Position numbers and translations under genes: made by a program. A stretch of DNA of 5,159 bases from JBDRGC01 sp043818215 (GTDB lineage Bacteria; Chloroflexota; Anaerolineae; Anaerolineales; UBA11858): NCBI GenBank assembly GCA_043818215.1, contig JBDRGC010000261.1:1-5159 (forward strand). The letters are read 5' to 3'. This document shows positions 1 through 4,865 of this stretch, in pieces; position 1 is the first letter of the stretch; every line of letters starts with the position of its first letter. The notes beneath the pieces were generated by a model, which ran no database searches, had not been told where the DNA came from, and was given only the letters and a program-made list of their open reading frames with translations.

Positions 1-140
1 CATCAGCGCCCTGATTGTGCTTGGACGGTTTCCCTGATGACGCACGCTTCGGTAGAGTACCGGTGGTAGAACACCGGGTTTTGTCCTACACTGTTTTTAA
101 TGTGCAGTCAAAACAGCTACTTGCACGTCTTCGTGTCGCA
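1..140. other. Edge of the next cassette; no gene supported
   Basis: On the minus strand this is the DNA that follows the recombination point of the first attC-like site, so it should be the 5' end of the next cassette, running out of the window. All six frames are broken. A plus-strand frame open from the edge stops at 67-69 after 22 codons with no recognisable residues. On the minus strand an ATG lies at positions 3-1, preceded by AGGG about seven bases upstream, and could start the next cassette gene. That cannot be tested inside the window. Confidence 0.3.
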
Positions 141-265
141 CACTAACGGGTAAGTCAAGTGCTCGGCGTTTTCGTCCCGAAACATTCGTTGCTCAGAGCC
201 AATCGCCGAAAATCGCGCCGCTTCCCCTGAGGCGAAGCCGAGTCACTTGCACTTGGGGTTAGTTG
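141..265 (-). repeat. attC-like integron recombination site, copy 1
   Basis: The plus strand starts CACTAAC (141-147) and ends GTTAGTTG (258-265), the inverted outer core pair expected of attC (RYYYAAC and GTTRRRY, with some mismatches). Inside, arm 152-167 pairs with arm 237-254. On the minus strand the longer arm reads AAGTGCAAGTGACTCGGC against AAGTCAAGTGCTCGGC, giving 16 pairs and two bulged bases. In the attC sites I know, the extra bases lie in the arm next to the RYYYAAC box, so this site points along the minus strand and follows the MazF-like toxin gene, whose stop is 29 bases away. That is the normal cassette order, gene then attC. Proof would need a covariance-model hit or shown recombination. 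Confidence 0.72.
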
Positions 266-294
266 CCATTCCCCCCTTAACACTGTGTTTACCC

Positions 295-642
295 CTATTC
301 CGCCAGACTGAACAGTACTTTCAACCGACTTCTAATAATTTCCTGTTTTTCCTCAGATAATTGCCCCAGTTCTCGTTGAATTATGTTGACAGTCGCGGTC
401 ATCATACGATGAAGCCGCACGGTTGATGAAACTCGCAACCCTGAAGCTTCAAAACCTTCATCATCAGTGGCTATCAGAATATCGCTATCCAATAGCTCTT
501 CTGGAATCTTGCTCGTGATGAATGCCAAAACCACATGCCTATATTGACCGATTGGCTCAGTTAGGCACACCGCTGGGCGAACCTTGCTACTGGATAAATC
601 ATCAAATGGGAATGGGACGAGTACGACTTTATATTTCGCCAT
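295..642 (-). CDS. MazF/PemK-like endoribonuclease toxin of a type II TA pair
   Basis: A 115-residue protein of the usual size for the MazF/PemK/CcdB-fold toxins, which as a family cleave RNA and stop translation. It opens with the typical first strand and loop (VVLVPFPFDD, residues 6-15), then KVRPAVCL (20-27), whose Arg-Pro is a family hallmark, ITSK (42-45), and a late SSTVRLHR segment matching the conserved strand of the fold. The start chosen is ATG at 642, with GGGA nine bases upstream. An in-frame ATG five codons earlier (657) has no Shine-Dalgarno and would lengthen the overlap with the antitoxin gene. With the chosen start the overlap is 14 bases, which suggests coupled translation. 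The gene ends 29 bases before the attC-like site, as the last gene of a cassette should. The family call is strong; the RNA target cannot be inferred. Confidence 0.9.
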   Translation of the reverse strand: MAKYKVVLVPFPFDDLSSSKVRPAVCLTEPIGQYRHVVLAFITSKIPEELLDSDILIATDDEGFEASGLRVSSTVRLHRMMTATVNIIQRELGQLSEEKQEIIRSRLKVLFSLAE

Positions 643-883
643 TGAATGGTTTCCCATCAGCTATGGAATAAATATCTTCTTCTGGGTCTGCCAGGAACGC
701 GAATGCAGGGTTGAGCGATGCCGCCTGCAACCACGAAATCTCATCTATTTCGTCATCCAGCGATGATAAAACAATAACCCTTACGCGCTTAGGGCCAGAA
801 AACGGAAGTGAACCATCCAGTTTCAGTTGACTATGCTCATCAACTGTGCCTGTCATTTCTATTGCAGTCATGGGAATTTCCAT
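629..883 (-). CDS. Antitoxin partner of the MazF-like toxin
   Basis: An 84-residue acidic protein directly upstream of, and overlapping, the MazF-like toxin. The N-terminal half (MTGTVDEHSQLKLDG, residues 10-24, then RVRVIVL, 33-39) looks like a short strand-rich dimerisation or DNA-binding region. The C-terminal half carries WLQAASLNPAFAFL (51-64) and the acidic tail DPEEDIYSIADGKPF (66-80). From memory this layout recurs in small antitoxins beside MazF/PemK toxins in cyanobacteria and Chloroflexota. I cannot place it in a named antitoxin family. The ATG at 883 has a good Shine-Dalgarno (GAGG, about eight bases upstream); an in-frame ATG four codons later is a weaker choice. As in most type II pairs, the antitoxin probably neutralises the toxin and represses their shared promoter. 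Confidence 0.82.
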   Translation of the reverse strand: MEIPMTAIEMTGTVDEHSQLKLDGSLPFSGPKRVRVIVLSSLDDEIDEISWLQAASLNPAFAFLADPEEDIYSIADGKPFNGEI

Positions 884-926
884 ATCTCTACCTCACATAA
901 CTTACTCAAAAAACTTTCTCTCCCCC

Positions 927-954
927 AGTATAACCGATAAATCTCTGTGCTCAA
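927..954 (-). promoter_or_regulatory. Candidate sigma70-type promoter for the antitoxin-toxin pair
   Basis: On the minus strand TTGAGC (954-949), a 16-base spacer and TATACT (932-927) precede the antitoxin start by 43 bases. The -10 matches consensus at five of six positions and the -35 at four. A perfect TTGACA (964-959) lies just upstream but is 26 bases from TATACT, too far to pair with it. The promoter lies inside the cassette, so the pair would not depend on an integron promoter. Confidence 0.5.
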
Positions 955-1008
955 AACTTGTCAAATATCTCCCGTCAGCATCGTAAATTTCATGGGAATT
1001 GACACTGG

Positions 1009-1134
1009 CAACTAACGGTGGGCTAAGCTGCGTGGCGTTTTGGCCCCGACTGCTGCTCTACCATAACCAACATCAGCAAATCGCGCCGCGTACCCTCGTG
1101 GCCTAGCCACGTCAGCTTGAGCCGGGGTTAGTTG
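1009..1134 (-). repeat. attC-like integron recombination site, copy 2 (best preserved)
   Basis: It is bounded by perfectly inverted CAACTAAC (1009-1016) and GTTAGTTG (1127-1134). Arms 1021-1036 and 1106-1123 pair over 16 bases. On the minus strand GGCTCAAGCTGACGTGGC faces GGCTAAGCTGCGTGGC, leaving a bulged C and a bulged A six pairs apart. The geometry equals that of copy 1 although the arm sequences differ, so the pairing rather than the sequence is conserved. The bulged C in a TCAAGC context resembles the left arm of the well-known 60-bp attC sites. Conserved inner pieces shared by all three copies are GGCGTTTT next to one arm and a GCGCCGC segment near the other. Confidence 0.75.
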
Positions 1135-1199
1135 CGCCACCCGGCTATAGCCTTTGTTTTCTACGTCTTTTTTTCTTACCCGTTTTGCTGATTTTATCA

Positions 1200-1388
1200 T
1201 CACTTTTTCAAACCGATTTCTTCAAACGAACGCCAGCGCGGATTGCGGCCACATTCCTTGCCACGCGAACACTTTGACAGCCAAGAAAAAATCTTTGGTT
1301 TCACCCTAACCCGGTGACAGTTTTCTACTGCTTTTCGGGCCGCGAGTTCCCCGCACAGCCATGCTGCTTGACTTGTGAACTTGCCCAA
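1200..1388 (-). CDS. Weak candidate cassette ORF, hypothetical
   Basis: A 62-codon frame starting at a TTG (1388) and stopping 65 bases before attC-like copy 2, the place where a cassette gene would be expected. The product is very basic with four cysteines (for example WLCGEL at 11-16 and SKCSRGKECG at 38-47). It matches no family I recognise. The start is poor: no ATG, only a weak GAG upstream, and an in-frame stop three codons before it. A further 57-codon frame with a TTG start lies upstream (1614-1441, minus; contains FRAIERVLWFQVVRFRDA) and is no better supported. The two may be decayed pieces of former cargo or chance frames. Confidence 0.2.
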   Translation of the reverse strand: MGKFTSQAAWLCGELAARKAVENCHRVRVKPKIFSWLSKCSRGKECGRNPRWRSFEEIGLKK

Positions 1389-1637
1389 ACCAGGAACTCA
1401 GCATTTTGCAGCCTTTTGATCACGAAAACTAAACAACACCTTATCGCATGACAACATCAAACCGATGCCCCACTACTTGATGAGAAATCGCATCGCGAAA
1501 CCGAACAACCTGAAACCACAAGACTCTTTCGATGGCCCTGAAAAGTGTTAGATAATGGAAATGTTCGAACGCTGAAACTCTATCTTTCGAAAAAAAGCTG
1601 AACGTTTTACCCAAACACCAATATCAACTCAACCAAG
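1389..1637. other. Cassette interior, no supported gene
   Basis: This AT-richer stretch is the promoter-proximal part of the second cassette in minus-strand reading. Apart from a 57-codon minus-strand frame with a TTG start and no clear ribosome site (1614-1441), and a 28-codon plus-strand frame from an ATG near 1465, it holds only short broken frames. I see no tRNA-like fold, direct repeat or convincing promoter. Confidence 0.35.
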
Positions 1638-1764
1638 CAACTAACGAGATAATAACCGGCTTGGCGTTTTAACCCCTGACGCGGCTAGAACCAGAGCCAA
1701 ACTTTGCTCATGGCGCCGCGTACCCCCTTGGCGTAGCCAAGTGACGTTGTGTTCACACTGCACC
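1638..1764 (-). repeat. attC-like site, copy 3, outer end decayed
   Basis: One boundary is intact: CAACTAAC at 1638-1645, then GGCGTTTT at 1663-1670 as in the other copies, and GCGCCGCGTACCCC at 1713-1726. The far arm (1736-1753) still keeps both extra bases at the standard positions. However, only the loop-proximal six pairs (CTTGGC) and part of the next block still match, and the expected GTTAGTTG at 1757-1764 reads ACTGCACC. The box that would be cut on the bottom strand is at the intact end, but the missing partner box and outer stem should weaken folding. The damaged side faces the transposase remnant. Confidence 0.6.
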
Positions 1765-1837
1765 TCTTGGGTCGCTTCTTGCTAATTTTCTGGTCGGATG
1801 CCAGCTTGCTTGGTCTTTTCAGTATATCATCAGTCGA
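1765..1837. other. Junction between decayed attC-like copy and transposase remnant
   Basis: There is no gene here. In minus-strand reading the transposase frame stops at 1838 and this sequence, rich in Lys/Arg codons, does not continue the transposase in any frame I can recognise. It therefore marks a breakpoint. A TATACT lies near 1822 on the minus strand without a matching -35. Confidence 0.3.
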
Positions 1838-1987
1838 TTATCGCTGCAGCAGTCGCGTGTAGGCGTCGTGCGCTGGCGCTTGTTCTTCAGCCGGGTGGGT
1901 CCGCGAAGCTTCTACATTGCTAAACACTTGTTGCGCCGCTACCAGAAAGTTGATGTAATCCATTTCGTCACATTTCGGTGGGTTCAT
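1838..1987 (-). pseudogene. Truncated DDE transposase (IS4/IS701-like), N-terminal remnant
   Basis: The frame encodes 49 residues beginning MNPPKCDEMDYINFLVAAQ, then QQVFSNVEASR, and ending PAHDAYTRLLQR before TAA. From memory this is the N-terminus of a DDE transposase family common in Chloroflexota and cyanobacteria, usually some hundreds of residues long and annotated as IS4 or IS701. The family normally continues past LLQR into the catalytic RNase H-like domain. Here a stop intervenes and nothing beyond it resembles that domain, so no catalytic residues remain and the gene cannot be active. The exact IS family is uncertain. Confidence 0.75.
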
Positions 1988-2031
1988 ACCCCAAGTTTAG
2001 CATGCTCTCCTTCAACTGCGTAACTCCTAAC
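1838..2031 (-). mobile_element. Insertion sequence remnant with one possible terminal repeat
   Basis: Upstream of the transposase start, on the minus strand, lies GTTAGGAGTTACGCAGTTGA (2031-2012), which resembles the GTTAGGA.TTACGCA-type ends I recall from IS elements of these phyla. It is 24 bases from the ATG, a usual distance for an IS left end. I find no inverted copy between 1760 and 1838, so the other end and most of the element are gone. Target-site duplication cannot be assessed with one end missing. Confidence 0.45.
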
Positions 2032-2199
2032 TTTAATAAGTTGACAGGATGTGAGCAACGAACAGGGCTATCGTATCGAGATGGGGTAGTTATTGCCACG
2101 CTTCCCCCCAACACGACTCAATATGACGATGTTGCGCCCGACTTCAATCCACACATGTTCTCACCCAGGCTGACCACAGTGTGATGAGGCCATATCGGC
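2032..2199. other. Upstream region of the glycoside hydrolase gene, no feature recognised
   Basis: This is the leader between the IS end and the Shine-Dalgarno of the hydrolase. A perfect TTGACA at 2041-2046 invites a promoter call, but no acceptable -10 hexamer follows at 15-19 bases. No riboswitch-like or terminator structure was seen. A promoter is required somewhere here, because everything on the left runs on the opposite strand. Confidence 0.3.
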
Positions 2200-2206
2200 A
2201 AGGAGG
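2200..2206 (+). promoter_or_regulatory. Strong Shine-Dalgarno fixing the hydrolase start
   Basis: AAGGAGG lies five bases before the ATG at 2212. It is the strongest ribosome site in the window and settles the start, which is also the position that yields a proper signal peptide. Confidence 0.85.
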
Positions 2207-2211
2207 TACTT

Positions 2212-3921
2212 ATGTCCACCAATCTCCGCCGCGTGTTTTTTTCAGTCATCCTTCTCATTGCCTTTATTTCCGCCTGTGCTCCAGGCGCAACACCGACGAC
2301 TCCTATTCCTACAAAAACCCCTGTCACCTACACGATCACTCCATCTCCACAGCCCCCTCCCAAGCATCGAATCGGGGTACGCATGATAGATGGTATCGGC
2401 GAGTTCTACGACCGCGTAACTGGAGAGAAGTTCATCCCGCGGGGCAACAACTACATCCGCCTGGCTAAACAGCACTCTCCTTCGGGGGAAACGATCTTAT
2501 ACCACTCCACCTTCAATCCCGGTCTCTATGACCCCACGCGGATAGATGAGACCCTACAAAGGATGCGTTCGAACGGGTACAACGTCGTCAGGGTATTCCT
2601 GAATAACTGCTGCAGGCAGGGCAGCCTGAGCGATCCAGCCGGCGGGCTGTCCGCGGCGTACATTGCCAACGTTGCCGATTTCCTGCAGAGGGCAAAAGCC
2701 AACGGGATCTTCGTCCTGGTGACCACGGACAGTGAGCCGTCTGTAGGAGGCACCTGGAGTGAGGACTTTGGCGGCTACAATGCCTCGTATCTTAGACGAG
2801 GAGGCATCCTGTCCAGCACGCGGTTCTGGAGCGACTTCATCAAGGCACTCATTGATCAGGGTGCTCCGCTGGACGCCATATTCGCCTATGAACTTCGCAA
2901 CGAACTCTTCTTCGAAGCCAACCTTCCTCCGTTGAGCTTGACCTCCAGAGTGGTCAGCGCAGCGAACGGCAAGACCTACAACATGGCCTCCGACGCGGAC
3001 AAGCAGCGCATGATGGGCGAGAATCTGGTTAACTGGATTGACACGGTCCGGGCTTCCATCCTGGAAGTGGACCCGACGGCTCTCGTCTCGGTCGGCTTCT
3101 TCTGGCCTCAGGCGCCCCATCCATCCCGCATCGGCGATCCGCGGGTGATTGAAACACGCCCTGCCATCTGGGAATCAACGGCTGATTTCATCGATTTGCA
3201 TCTCTATCCAGGCTCGGACTTGACCCTTCAGGAGTATGTGGACAATTTTAAGATGGCCGGCATGGAGAAAAAGCCGATCATCATGGGCGAGTTTGGCGCC
3301 GCGCGGTCATCTTACTCGTCTGCTGCTGTGGCGGCCCAGGCACTTCACGACTGGCAGGTCGATTCGTGTCAATACGGATTCAACGGCTGGCTGCTCTGGA
3401 CCTGGGACAGCGACGAACAGACGGACTTCTACAACGCGCTCGTCGATGAGAGCCAAATCAATCAGGCACTGGCGCCGGTCAACCGTCCCGACCCCTGCCA
3501 GTCCGGCGCCTTGCCCTTTTTCGAGCACAACCTGGCGCTGGGAAGGGCGGTGCGAGCTTCGCGCTCTCTCCCAGATAAACCGCCATCCAACGCTGTCGAT
3601 GGGATGACATCGGATTGGTGGGGCGCGGGCGCCGGGCCGACCCAGTGGATCGAGATTGACTTGGGGGAGCCATCCGCGATCCGCCTGATCCGCCTCGTCG
3701 CGTCGCAATCGCCGCCAGGAGAGACTCTCCATCAACTCTGGGTAGGTCCAGCGATCGAGGAGCTCTACCTTCTCCACACCTTTGAAGGTCCCACTGCCGA
3801 CAATCAGGTGCTCGAGTTCAGCTCTGAGACTCCCCTCGAAGGCGTCCGCTATGTGCGGGTGGTGACGCGGCGCAGCCCTTCTTGGGTCAGTTGGAGAGAG
3901 ATCGAGGTGCTCGCGCCGTGA
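2212..3921 (+). CDS. Secreted lipoprotein glycoside hydrolase, GH5-like, with C-terminal discoidin/CBM32-like domain
   Basis: A 569-residue predicted extracytoplasmic lipoprotein. Residues 1-22 form a lipoprotein signal (RR, hydrophobic 8-19, lipobox ISAC with Cys22), followed by a Thr/Pro-rich linker (23-50). Residues about 53-425 look like a (beta/alpha)8 clan GH-A hydrolase: PRGNNYIRL (76-84), VVRVFLNN (125-132), the acid/base pair Asn230-Glu231 in YELRNELFF, DLHLYPG (328-334), the likely nucleophile Glu360 in IIMGEFGA, and WLLWTWDS (393-400) ending strand 8. Both catalytic glutamates are present. Residues about 438-569 fit an F5/8C (CBM32-like) sugar-binding sandwich: NLALGRAVRAS, SNAVDG, WIEIDLG (479-485), VRYVRV and a closing WREIEV. 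It probably cleaves a beta-linked glycan such as a glucan or mannan, but subfamily and substrate cannot be told. The stop is ten bases before the HigA-like gene, so the two may be co-transcribed. Confidence 0.87.
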   Translation: MSTNLRRVFFSVILLIAFISACAPGATPTTPIPTKTPVTYTITPSPQPPPKHRIGVRMIDGIGEFYDRVTGEKFIPRGNNYIRLAKQHSPSGETILYHSTFNPGLYDPTRIDETLQRMRSNGYNVVRVFLNNCCRQGSLSDPAGGLSAAYIANVADFLQRAKANGIFVLVTTDSEPSVGGTWSEDFGGYNASYLRRGGILSSTRFWSDFIKALIDQGAPLDAIFAYELRNELFFEANLPPLSLTSRVVSAANGKTYNMASDADKQRMMGENLVNWIDTVRASILEVDPTALVSVGFFWPQAPHPSRIGDPRVIETRPAIWESTADFIDLHLYPGSDLTLQEYVDNFKMAGMEKKPIIMGEFGAARSSYSSAAVAAQALHDWQVDSCQYGFNGWLLWTWDSDEQTDFYNALVDESQINQALAPVNRPDPCQSGALPFFEHNLALGRAVRASRSLPDKPPSNAVDGMTSDWWGAGAGPTQWIEIDLGEPSAIRLIRLVASQSPPGETLHQLWVGPAIEELYLLHTFEGPTADNQVLEFSSETPLEGVRYVRVVTRRSPSWVSWREIEVLAP

Positions 3922-3931
3922 GCGGAGGAAC

Positions 3932-4201
3932 ATGGAAGAAATCCGATCCCCCATCCATCCTGGTAAAGTTCTCCTGGAAGACTTCATGAAACCGCTGGGA
4001 TTGAGCCAGTATCGTTTGGCGCAAGATATTGGTGTATCGCCCATCCGTATCAGCCAGATCGTCAACGGCCAACGCTCGATCACCGTAGATACTGCAATGA
4101 GACTGGCACGCTATTTTGGCACAAGTTTGCCCATCACGCCGCTGCGGGTGGGCTTTTTCGTTGAGCGGATTATATTGACACGACCAGATAAACGACTATA
4201 A
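3932..4201 (+). CDS. higA: HigA-like antitoxin with its C-terminus replaced; no HigB partner
   Basis: Residues 7-65 match the HigA/VapI branch of XRE helix-turn-helix antitoxins very well: PIHPGKVLLEDFMKPLGLS (7-25), the HTH YRLAQDIGVSPIRISQIVNG (27-46), then DTAMRLARYFGTS (53-65). HigA proteins normally continue with a conserved EFWLNLQ..YDLE segment to about 95-105 residues. Here the last 24 residues (LPITPLRVGFF onward) are unrelated, and the change coincides with a short repeat also found at 4866. HigB normally lies directly upstream of HigA, but the hydrolase gene is there instead. GGAGG at 3924-3928, three bases from the ATG, suggests translation is still possible. The DNA-binding half may still fold and bind an operator. 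I regard it as an orphan, probably decaying antitoxin. Confidence 0.8.
   Translation: MEEIRSPIHPGKVLLEDFMKPLGLSQYRLAQDIGVSPIRISQIVNGQRSITVDTAMRLARYFGTSLPITPLRVGFFVERIILTRPDKRL
4127..4150 (+). repeat. Imperfect direct repeat, copy 1, at the HigA breakpoint
   Basis: TTGCCCATCACGCCGCTGCG and GGTG following (24 bases) recur at 4866-4888 with one extra C and one A/C change. This copy begins at the codon after the last HigA-conserved residue (Ser65) and supplies the first codons of the foreign tail. It is probably a short interspersed repeat or a recombination scar. Confidence 0.6.
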
Positions 4202-4202
4202 T
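4175..4202 (+). promoter_or_regulatory. Consensus sigma70-type promoter for the RelE-like toxin operon
   Basis: TTGACA (4175-4180), a 16-base spacer and TATAAT (4197-4202) match the bacterial consensus in both hexamers. Transcription would be expected to start about seven bases after the -10, around 4209-4211, which is the toxin ATG itself (4211). The promoter lies inside the 3' end of the HigA-like frame. Confidence 0.75.
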
Positions 4203-4210
4203 TTTAGTCA

Positions 4211-4534
4211 ATGTCACCGAAGCAACCTTTCACCCTGATCTTTGCGCCAGAAATACGAGAGCATCTCAATTCGATAGAGCGCAAGTATCATGGCTCGATT
4301 CGGCAAACGATTAAAGAGCAACTTGGCTATGCCCCAGATGTGCAGACCAAAAATCGAAAGCCGTTAGAGCAACCAGCCCCCTATGAAGCGGCCTGGGAAC
4401 TACGCTTTGGGCCAAATAACCGTTTCCGAGTATTCTACGAAGTGGACATAGAACAACGACAGGTTTCGGTATTGGCAATCGGGATAAAAGAAGGCAATCG
4501 GCTGTTTATCGGTGACGAGGAGTTTACACGATGA
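4211..4534 (+). CDS. RelE/ParE-superfamily toxin, first gene of a TA operon
   Basis: A 107-residue protein of typical RelE/ParE size. Landmarks are FTLIFAPEIREHLNSIERKY (7-26) for the first strand and helix pair, WELRFGPNNRFRVFYEVD (62-79) with the basic strand characteristic of the fold, and VSVLAIGIKEGNRLFIG (85-101) as the last strand and tail. Relatives either cleave ribosome-bound mRNA or poison gyrase; the subgroup cannot be decided, though pairing with a Phd-type antitoxin favours RelE-like activity. The start is fixed by the N-terminal homology, as no later ATG would keep it. There is no Shine-Dalgarno: the upstream bases are ATTTTAGTCA, directly after the -10 box, so the message is probably leaderless. 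The stop overlaps the next gene by ATGA. The toxin comes before the antitoxin, the reverse of classic relBE order. Confidence 0.85.
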   Translation: MSPKQPFTLIFAPEIREHLNSIERKYHGSIRQTIKEQLGYAPDVQTKNRKPLEQPAPYEAAWELRFGPNNRFRVFYEVDIEQRQVSVLAIGIKEGNRLFIGDEEFTR

Positions 4535-4806
4535 GAATCGCATCTTTGGCAGACGTGAAAACACGCTTTAGTTCGTATGTAGACCAATGCAAGGCAGATG
4601 GGCCAGTCGTCATCACACGAAACGGAAAGGCAGTGGCAGTACTGATCGCACCCCTGGATGATGATGATCTGGAAAACATTCTGTTGGCACGGTCAACGCG
4701 TTTCCAGGCTATCCTGGAGAAGTCAAGGCAAAGCATCAGAGCGGGTAAAGGCTTATCGGAAGAAGAGTTTTGGGCATCGGTTGAGCAAAGCAGTGTGGCA
4801 GGTTAG
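4531..4806 (+). CDS. Phd/YefM-type antitoxin
   Basis: A 91-residue protein with the Phd/YefM layout. The N-terminal domain has ASLADVKTRFSSYVD (4-18) and the signature strand pair PVVITRNGKAVAVLIA (25-40), which in this family forms the DNA-binding dimer. An acidic linker PLDDDDLE (41-48) follows, then a helical C-terminus ending GLSEEEFWASVEQ (74-86), the kind of segment that wraps the toxin. The start is supported by GAGGAG at 4517-4522, eight bases upstream, inside the toxin gene, and by the ATGA overlap with the toxin stop. A real Shine-Dalgarno here but none for the toxin suggests the antitoxin can be translated more strongly than the toxin from one transcript. It probably represses the promoter at 4175. 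Confidence 0.87.
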   Translation: MRIASLADVKTRFSSYVDQCKADGPVVITRNGKAVAVLIAPLDDDDLENILLARSTRFQAILEKSRQSIRAGKGLSEEEFWASVEQSSVAG

Positions 4807-4865
4807 CAATAGCTCATGAGGGGATTCGCCGCGAGCCAGCCGTGTTGAGTTATGGCGCAGGCGGC

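Larger units (their letters stand above)
141..1764 (-). mobile_element. Integron-type gene cassette array without a visible integrase
   Basis: Three attC-like repeats in the same orientation cut this stretch into cassette-sized units. The first runs from the recombination box of copy 2 (near 1016) to that of copy 1 (near 147), about 870 bp, and holds an antitoxin/toxin pair. The second runs from copy 3 (near 1645) to copy 2, about 630 bp, with no convincing gene. TA pairs with their own promoter are common cargo of sedentary integron arrays, and clusters of attC sites lacking an integrase are a known class. No integrase or attI site is visible here, and one could lie outside the window. The alternative is a non-integron dispersed palindromic repeat family. 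Confidence 0.62.

Noticed and set aside
1012..1203. 63-codon minus-strand frame beginning MMIKSAKRVRKK
   Set aside because: Two thirds of it is translation of the attC-like copy 2, and its composition (Ala/Arg-rich) reflects the palindrome. Frames of this kind arise in each repeat copy.
141..1764. CRISPR array
   Set aside because: The repeats are about 125 bp, only three, spaced by 630-870 bp, and hold genes between them, so they do not have CRISPR geometry.
2041..2075. TTGACA as the -35 of a hydrolase promoter
   Set aside because: No acceptable -10 hexamer lies 15-19 bases downstream; the nearest TAT-type hexamer is more than 20 bases away.
1978..2184. 68-codon plus-strand frame
   Set aside because: It starts inside the IS remnant, has no ribosome site and shows no recognisable motif.
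2554..3120. 188-codon minus-strand frame inside the hydrolase gene
   Set aside because: It is a shadow of a well-supported plus-strand gene in GC-rich DNA, with no family resemblance.
3307..4083. 258-codon minus-strand frame across the hydrolase end and the HigA-like gene
   Set aside because: It is antisense to two recognised genes, has no ribosome site support, and its sequence has the Arg/Pro/Leu bias of an antisense shadow.
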